DNA from: Euperipatoides rowelli | Taxonomy: Eukaryota; Onychophora; Udeonychophora; Euonychophora; Peripatopsidae | Assembly (NCBI GenBank): GCA_003024985.2 | Contig: PXIH01S0015714.1 | DNA: 12,367 nt | Reading direction: 5' to 3' (one strand) | Part shown: piece by piece, positions 7,407 to 12,367 of the stretch | Layout of the letters: the number at the start of each line of letters is the position of its first letter | Position numbering within the stretch: position 1 is the stretch's first letter | Notes under the pieces: generated by a model | Seen by the model: the letters and a program-made list of their open reading frames with translations, nothing else | Databases searched by the model: none | What the model was told of the DNA's origin: nothing | Program-made: the position numbers and the translations under genes

Positions 7407-7490
7407 AAACATGGCTGTGAGACCGTCAAAATGTGTGCTATTCAAAAAGTCACTCAAATTCCTCTGTCACATAATCGACCAAGATTGGCT
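7400..7490 (+). pseudogene. pol: pol, RT thumb to connection, multiply frameshifted
   Basis: After LKK at the A run (7400-7405) the sense changes frame more than once within 90 bases. HG-like sequence near 7409 is in one frame, RPSKCVLFKKSLKFLCHII (about 7420-7476) in another, and GFRPS (from 7487) in the frame that continues through RNase H. Two or three small indels are needed, the highest density of breaks in the element. The PSKC and K-FLGH-like words are typical of the Ty3/Gypsy RT C-terminus. Confidence 0.75.
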
Positions 7491-8695
7491 TCAGACCATC
7501 TCTTGAGAATATTGAAGTTGTACGTAAGTTTGAGAGACCTGATACTGTGAAACAGGTAAGGAGCTTCCTGTGCACAGTGAACTTCTATCATCAATTTATA
7601 CCAGGAATCATGGAAATAGCTAATCCGCAATACCAACTAATTAAAGGTAAAGGCAGCATTAAAGAGAAATGGAATCAAGAGACTGAAGTGGTGTTCATTA
7701 AATTTAAGGACATGTTGACCACAGCCCCTCTTCTGCAGTACCCCAATTTCCATAAGGATTTCATTGTGAAAACTGATGCCAGCAACATTGGAATTGGAGC
7801 TGTGCTAGAACAAAGAGATGATGAAGATATGATACACCCCATAGCTTTTTGTAGCAGGAAACTCAACACTGTGGAAAGGAATTACTCCACCATTGAGAGG
7901 GAGGCTCTGGCCATGGTTTATGCTATGGCCCAGTTNAAACACATAACGTATGGGTACCGTATCCAACTCCAGACCGACCATCGACCATTGTCCTATATAT
8001 TTCAAATAAAGGACACTAACCTACGATTGGTGAGATGGCTTCTACAAGTCCAAGACCACAACATCATGATTGAGTATCAACCAGGCAAATTCAACTATGT
8101 AGTGGACTGGCTCTCCAGAGCACATAGTGACACCCCTCCTCAAGCTACTCTTGCAGCAGGTCAAATGAAGGAACCGATTGATCACAGCAAAATACAGTTG
8201 CATCAGGCCAAATATGATTTTTGCAGCAAATTGATAAAAGGCATTAACAGTGGTACTAACAGTGATGATGCCTCTAGCATAGATGATGAGGGCATTTTGT
8301 TGAAGAGGGTCCTTCCTGAGAGACTCCATGGTTGGAAACATCATATTATAGTTCCTAAAGGTCTAAGAAATGAAATAATGTCATCATACCATGATGGGGT
8401 GACAGGGTATCACATTTCTCATAGCATAACTATCTGGAAAATCAAAAGATTGTTCACCTGGGAAGGTATGTATATTGACATAAAACAGTTTGTGGCCATA
8501 TGTGACAAGTGTCAATGCAGGAGTTTACCTAGAAAGAAACCTCCTTTTCAACCTGTCAAACCTATCCGGGCCCCCATGGAAAGGATTTCTGTGGATATCA
8601 TAGGTCCCTTTAGTCTAACCCAACAATGCTACAAATATGTTGTAGTATGGGTAGACCATTTCAGTTGCATGACATTTTACTACTCCCATATGTAA
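7475..8695 (+). pseudogene. pol: pol, RNase H, integrase zinc domain and start of integrase core
   Basis: This is the longest intact stretch, open from 7475 to 8695, and its start is a frame entry, not an initiation codon. RNase H is seen as FIVKTDAS (Asp at 7775), YSTIEREALAMV (Glu at 7901), LQTDHRPL (Asp at 7976) and VVDWLSR (Asp at 8105). The integrase HHCC zinc site follows: His in YHDG (8390) and GYH (8411), then CDKC (8501-8512). The core begins with ISVDIIGPF, first catalytic Asp at 8594-8596. An N at 7936 hides one codon. The frame ends when a small indel near 8675-8694 moves the sense to another frame. All listed catalytic and zinc residues are present. Confidence 0.93.
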
Positions 8696-9173
8696 CATTG
8701 AGGCCAACACTGTGGCTGAAAATTACATCAAAACTATACTTCCTCATTACGTTGCCTCTCTTGAAGTATTGTCTGATTAGGGAGGGCAATTTACTAGCAA
8801 TGTCATGAAACAAATTCACAAGACATTGGGTATCAAAGAAATATACACCACACCATATAATCCCCAGGGCAATGGCATAACTGAACATGTCAATGCAAAA
8901 ATACTCAATGTGCTATCTAAAATATGTAATGAACAATATAATAATTGGGATCAGTATCTCCTGTTTGTGGTGCAAAACCTGAAATATTCTGTACATCGTA
9001 GTATCGGGGAGATCCCATTCTTTATATTTCACAGGTTCAACCAGATCAACCCTGTTGTACCTGTGCTGGGCATTGATGAGGAAGGTGATGTGATTAGGCA
9101 TATAATCACCACTGAACTGATAGAGTCAGTCACAGAGGCTCGGGATAGTGTGAGAGAACATCTTACGGAATAA
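8694..9173 (+). pseudogene. pol: pol, integrase catalytic core, second half
   Basis: New frame from about 8694. It holds the second catalytic Asp (8775-8777), followed immediately by stop TAG 8778-8780 and then GGQFTSN. The last catalytic residue is Glu at 8883-8885 in NGITEHVN. Exactly 35 codons, counting the stop, lie between the Asp and the Glu, the canonical D-35-E spacing. The C-terminal core helices (NNWDQYL, YSVHRSIGEIPFFIFH) are readable. A further stop ends the stretch at 9171-9173, although the same frame resumes in the next part. Integrase would insert the cDNA into the genome; this copy is nonfunctional. Confidence 0.92.
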
Positions 9174-9506
9174 TCCAAAATCAACTGCACAACCAAAAGC
9201 AAACTGATTAAATTAAACAAGTTCAACATGGGGGACCAAGTGCTGTGTCTTGATCCCACCAGTTATACTTGAAGGAATAGAAAGTTGAAAGATCGTTTTA
9301 TAGGTCCCTACAGAATAATGAAGAAATGTGGTACCGTGACTTATCAGATAAAAAGGGCCGGTGAGAAATATGAGGGTAGAGTCATGCACCTCAACAAATT
9401 AAAACTGTACCGTCCTGGCCAAACATTAAATGATGTTGTTAAGCAAGAAAGTGAGCATGGTGATAGTGATACTAATGGGAAAAAAATTAACTTAAATTTA
9501 ATTTAA
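9174..9506 (+). pseudogene. pol: pol, integrase C-terminal GPY/F domain and end of pol
   Basis: It continues the frame of the integrase core past the stop at 9171. FNMGDQVLCLDP is the entry strand of the SH3-like C-terminal fold. A stop at 9270-9272 interrupts it, then DRFIGPYRIMKK carries the Gly-Pro-Tyr triplet (9303-9311). HLNKLKLYRP closes the domain as in many Ty3/Gypsy integrases. A short hydrophilic tail runs to the terminal stop at 9504-9506. No chromodomain is evident and no envelope gene follows. Confidence 0.9.
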
Positions 9507-10301
9507 ATTGATGCTTGTTTGTGTATGTTCTTCTGTGTCCTTTTGTGTAAATTCTCCTTTGTATTGTTTTTTTTTCTATCTCTCTTTCCATATGAGTGGT
9601 AAGGGACTTAATTTTCCTTGATAAATAATAGTCATATAGTATACTAGATATTATACTATAATAAATCTCAATGAATATTAGATTTATCTTATCTTTGTAT
9701 CAAACTTAAAAAAAATTTTCACCTCCCCTCAAGGTGTTTCAGTCATTAAATATTAATTATAACTCAAAGCTAAATCCTTTATCTGATGGTGTGATTGTCT
9801 CCTCCCTGTCATCCCAACAATTCAAATATTCAAACTTGTATTCTTTCCCCATGCCATACATTGACGATCTTATTTGACCCTGTCTTAACTTGGTGTATAC
9901 CTCAATTATAATCTTGTCAACCCGTGATGTTGCAATGGTTTTGTTTCACTACATAAAATTATTTAATTTTATTTATTTAAAATCTTCTCCAAGTTGTTCT
10001 TAAAATATTTTGAATCCTGCAATCATACCTGTACATTTATTTTTTTTGACAGTTGATTTTTCTCTACTGCTAATTGTTCTGACTTTGGTCAGCGAGAGGT
10101 CTTCCTTTTTGCGCTCCCCCTCCCCCCTCTAGTCAAATTAAGCAAGCCTGTGTGGCTTTGCATGTCCTTAAATTTCCAGCGCTGTACAAGTGGCCACGTT
10201 TTAAACCAGACACCTTTCGCTGACTGCAGCCATTTCAATTTGTACATATTGCGTTTGTCAATTTATGATTTCAAATATTTATTTTATATCTTTCTAATTT
10301 T
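9507..10301 (+). other. Non-coding region downstream of pol
   Basis: There is no gene here. It starts T-rich. Two adjacent hairpins lie at 9635-9660 and 9661-9687, and a small one, CACCT/AGGTG, at 9720-9736. A CTGAC/GTCAG hairpin is near 10078-10091, and a C-rich run (GCTCCCCCTCCCCCCTC) near 10113-10130. The stretch from 10080 to 10260 is less AT-rich and looks like possible promoter or LTR U3 sequence. No copy of it was found upstream of gag, so an LTR cannot be claimed. Confidence 0.5.
9635..9687. other. Two adjacent perfect hairpins after pol
   Basis: The first is TATAGTATA (9635-9643), loop of 8, TATACTATA (9652-9660). The second starts on the next base: ATAAATCT (9661-9668), loop of 11, AGATTTAT (9680-9687). 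They lie about 130 bases after the end of pol. Being AT-only in large part, they may be composition; no function is assigned. Confidence 0.55.
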
Positions 10302-10639
10302 TAATAATTTATTTTATTTATTGTGTAAGCATGGGTCAAACAAGGTTAAAATGTTTTATTTATTTAAAGTCGTGGTCAGACTTTTATATTGCCGTACATA
10401 TTTTATTTAATTGCCATATGTCATGAACATTTAAAATATAAACTTTAGTATTTTATACTTTGAACATTTTCAGCAATCCAAATTTATTTAAAGACTGAAC
10501 TGTTTTGAATTTTCTGCTCTATTGTTGGAGAATTCTTATGCGTGTTTTAACTATTGTTCCAAATAAACTTTGCTTTTGTTTTAATTGATTCATGCTGTGT
10601 TGTCGTCATCTCTCCTCTCCTCTATTGTAATTGTGCCAT
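10302..10639 (+). repeat. Tandem 340-bp block, copy 1 (R1)
   Basis: It is repeated immediately at 10641-10984. Landmarks are GTGTAAGCATGGGTCAAACA (10323 and 10662), TTAAAGTCGTGGTCAGACTT, GTCATGAACATTTAAAATAT, CTCTATTGTTGGAGAA and ATTCATGCTGTGTTGT. The copies differ by scattered substitutions and small indels, so they are not an artefact of one read. AATAAA at 10562-10567 is followed by T- and GT-rich sequence, a reasonable polyadenylation signal for the element or an LTR R region. An N marks the exact junction with copy 2. Confidence 0.88.
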
Positions 10640-10640
10640 N

Positions 10641-10984
10641 TAATATTTTATTTTATTTATTGTGTAAGCATGGGTCAAACAAGGTTAAAGTGTTTTATTT
10701 ATTTAAAGTCGTGGTCAGACTTTTATATTGCCATACTAAATTTATTTAAAATTATTTTGCCGTATGTCATGAACATTTAAAATATAAACTTTAGTGTTTT
10801 ATACTTTGAACATTTACAGCAATTCAAGTTTGTTTAAAGAATAAATGTTTTTGAATTTCCTGCTCTATTGTTGGAGAACTCTTATGCATGTTTTAACTAT
10901 TGTTCCAAATAAACTTCACTTTTGTTTTATGGATTCATGCTGTGTTGTTGTCATCTCTCCTCTCCTCTATTGTATTTGTGCCAT
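10641..10984 (+). repeat. Tandem 340-bp block, copy 2 (R2)
   Basis: Direct repeat of R1, offset about 339-346 bases, with AATAAA at 10908-10913. Both copies end in CTATTGTA(A/T)TTGTGCCAT. R2 then continues into unique sequence. It has neither TG...CA ends nor a matching copy before gag, so an LTR identity is not supported. Confidence 0.88.
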
Positions 10985-11225
10985 CATCAACTGCGTGCCA
11001 CTCTTCCATCTTGACATCGCTCATTGCATTCTGGGTAAAATCCTTCAATCACAGCAGGTATCAATCACTGAGTAGTATTACTGTTTAGTGGGACAGCTTC
11101 TGTAATCAGGCCTGGAAGCTGGACTAATTTTTTAATGTACCAATAGCTAATCAATATCAACAACAACAATAAGAATCCTGCGAAAAACTGTGTGAAGGTT
11201 GCATGTGTAAATAAACTTAAAACCT
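10985..11225. other. Unique spacer before the right X copy
   Basis: About 240 bases with no gene or RNA recognised. It contains an AATAAA at 11210-11215 and ends where similarity to the left arm begins. No polypurine tract is seen just before the X2 edge, which weighs against that edge being the start of a 3' LTR. Confidence 0.5.
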
Positions 11226-12020
11226 TTCCACTTTAAAAGCTAATGCAACATGTAATCTTGATCTTATTCTGAAATCCTTAATGAAAAATCTGTTCCATTG
11301 ATCATCTAAAAATATTTCCATCTTGAACGATATGTAAAGCAGAGAATAATCTAGCACGTCCTGTTTAATCCAAAGAAATTAAATTAGAACTTAAGAAATA
11401 AAATCCATTTCTTTATCATATTATCTTTATAGGAAATGTAGAACCCACCGCAAAGTTCCTGTTCACTTGGCCGTCTGCCGTTAAACCACAGTGAATTTCT
11501 GTACTGTGATTGTTGGATCCCCACTGTGCCTTTACCATAGAAGAGATGGCACAACACAGCGTTCGTTAAGCATGTTATAACATTGAGGAGCCAAAGAGTT
11601 GTAAGTCTAGGCCTAGCACACAAATTGCATACACAATGTGAAACCTAGTTACAAACTTTTCCTTTGAAATTCATGACGGCAATGTTTTAAAGATATTTAT
11701 TTAAGTAGTTTGGCCACGCAAATCATTTATATTTATTTTACATTTGAATTTGATATTTTTTTATGTTTACCTAAACTCAAACAAAAATTGGTTATTTAAA
11801 TTTTGAATCAACCATTTAATGTATCAATTTAATTTATTTTTATTCATTACGGTCTACATGGCCAAAATAAATATTAATATGTTTGAGTAAATTTCCTTTG
11901 GCAGTGTGGTTATTCCCTGGCGGGTGCAAATGAAATGATAGATAGTTTTAGTTTTTTTTTGTTTATGCGAAAGTAAAGAGTAATTTTTAGTGCAAATAAC
12001 AGTGCATAGTTTAGTTGTGT
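11226..12020. repeat. Repeat segment X, right copy (X2)
   Basis: Direct repeat of 237-1023, about 10.99 kb away and in the same orientation. Shared landmarks are GCTAATGCAACATGTAATCT, CTTGAACGATATGTAAAGCA, GAACCCACCGCAAAGTTCCT, TTCATTACGGTCTACATGGC and TTTGGCAGTGTGGTTATT. It differs by scattered substitutions and by short indels, which are concentrated in the right half. No gene is recognised in it. Confidence 0.88.
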
Positions 12021-12367
12021 TTGAATGTTTTAATCTATTCTTTAATTTGCCAGAGTGTTTAAATCTCATCATTTTACTTATAAGGTACGTGCANGGGCTG
12101 CATACGTTATATGAAAAATCCATTTAACTATCGAGGCAACTTTTTGTTGTAACTGTAGTCCTAAGCCGATCCAATATTTTTTGTGTCTTCACATTTAGTT
12201 AGGATGTATAACAAATAACACAGAATCACTTCCCCAACATGGAATACTTCTTATCATAGTATAAGTCCATTATCTAGTTGGATTAAGTGTTAGTAAATCC
12301 CTAACAGTTTAGTCTATGTAGCGCTAAAAATACACGTAATGTTAGAAATTTCACCTAAGTTTAGGTA
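12021..12367 (+). repeat. Block E, third copy (E3), cut by the window end
   Basis: It matches the start of E1 and E2 from the TTTGNCAGAG region through CACCTAAGTTTAGGTA at the last base. It shares AATCTATTCTTTAATTTG, CTTATAAGGTACGTGC, ATAACAAATAACACAG and TGTAGCGCTAAAA with E2, so it is nearer to E2 than to E1. By comparison with E2, a third 60-bp exon-like segment would fall about 275 bases beyond the end of the window. N at 12094. Confidence 0.88.

Larger units (their letters stand above)
4986..9506 (+). mobile_element. Decayed Ty3/Gypsy (Metaviridae) retrotransposon, gag-pol region
   Basis: Domain order is Gag with CCHC knuckle, protease, reverse transcriptase, RNase H, integrase with GPY/F end. 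Integrase after RNase H marks Ty3/Gypsy rather than Copia. No envelope frame follows 9506. The coding sense runs through all three frames: one change, at 6080, looks like true recoding; the others are decay. Stops lie inside domains at 5558, 7088, 7214, 7265, 7280, 8778, 9171 and 9270. Full element limits are unknown because no LTR pair flanking gag-pol is certain. Candidates are the long X/E arms, or unrecognised LTRs within 2842-4985 and 9507-11225. The copy is defective. Confidence 0.93.

Noticed and set aside
10302-10984. The two 340-bp blocks as a pair of LTRs or a solo-LTR tandem.
   Set aside because: They abut each other with no internal region, lack TG...CA ends and a polypurine tract, and have no counterpart upstream of gag.
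9507-11225. An envelope gene or third open frame after pol.
   Set aside because: There is no frame longer than about 86 codons, and none with a signal peptide followed by a transmembrane segment. The hydrophobic short frames (10150-10410, 10845-11075) lie in T-rich or duplicated DNA.
1-12367. tRNA or rRNA genes, CRISPR arrays, bacterial operons.
   Set aside because: None was seen. The repeats here are tandem duplications and retroelement sequence, and the only tRNA-like match is the primer-binding-site candidate.

Overview
The window is AT-rich animal genomic DNA, most likely from an invertebrate; the species cannot be named from the sequence. There are no bacterial gene features. The largest feature is a decayed Ty3/Gypsy-type (Metaviridae) retrotransposon on the + strand. 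Its coding part (about 4986-9506) is visibly less AT-rich than the T-rich DNA around it. Single N bases lie at 6768, 7936, 10640 and 12094.

Left flank: 1-236 holds nothing recognisable. Positions 237-1023 (segment X1) recur near the right end (11226-12020, X2). A block of about 870 bp follows twice in tandem (E1 about 1024-1899, E2 about 1900-2775), and a third copy (E3) begins at about 12021 and runs off the window. E1 and E2 each hold a 60-bp exon-like segment at the same place, with a branch-point-like sequence, acceptor AG, one open frame and a GGTAAG donor. These may be tandem alternative exons of a host gene. Alternatively, the repeated arms could be very long LTRs of the retroelement.

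Leader: a good candidate primer-binding site lies at 2822-2841, and a long non-coding leader of about 2.1 kb precedes gag. It holds two YY1-like motifs, a four-copy repeat of about 32 bp, a strong isolated hairpin, and a run of six short stem-loops (4135-4345) whose pairing is kept although the stem sequences differ.

Coding part: gag (coiled-coil start, capsid-like middle, CCHC knuckle) ends at a textbook -1 frameshift signal: slippery heptamer T TTA AAC, a stop codon directly after it, an 8-nt spacer and a 7-bp stem. Pol then follows as protease (DTGA), reverse transcriptase, RNase H, integrase (HHCC zinc site, D-D35-E core) and a GPY/F end domain. No envelope gene follows. Pol and gag carry at least six apparent decay frameshifts, including one explained by an 11-bp tandem duplication, and eight stop codons inside recognisable domains. 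The second aspartate of the RT active site is replaced by asparagine. The copy cannot be autonomous.

Right flank: 9507-10301 is non-coding with two adjacent hairpins. A block of about 340 bp carrying AATAAA is duplicated in tandem (10302-10639, 10641-10984) with an N exactly at the join. Unrecognised DNA follows, then X2 and the start of E3.
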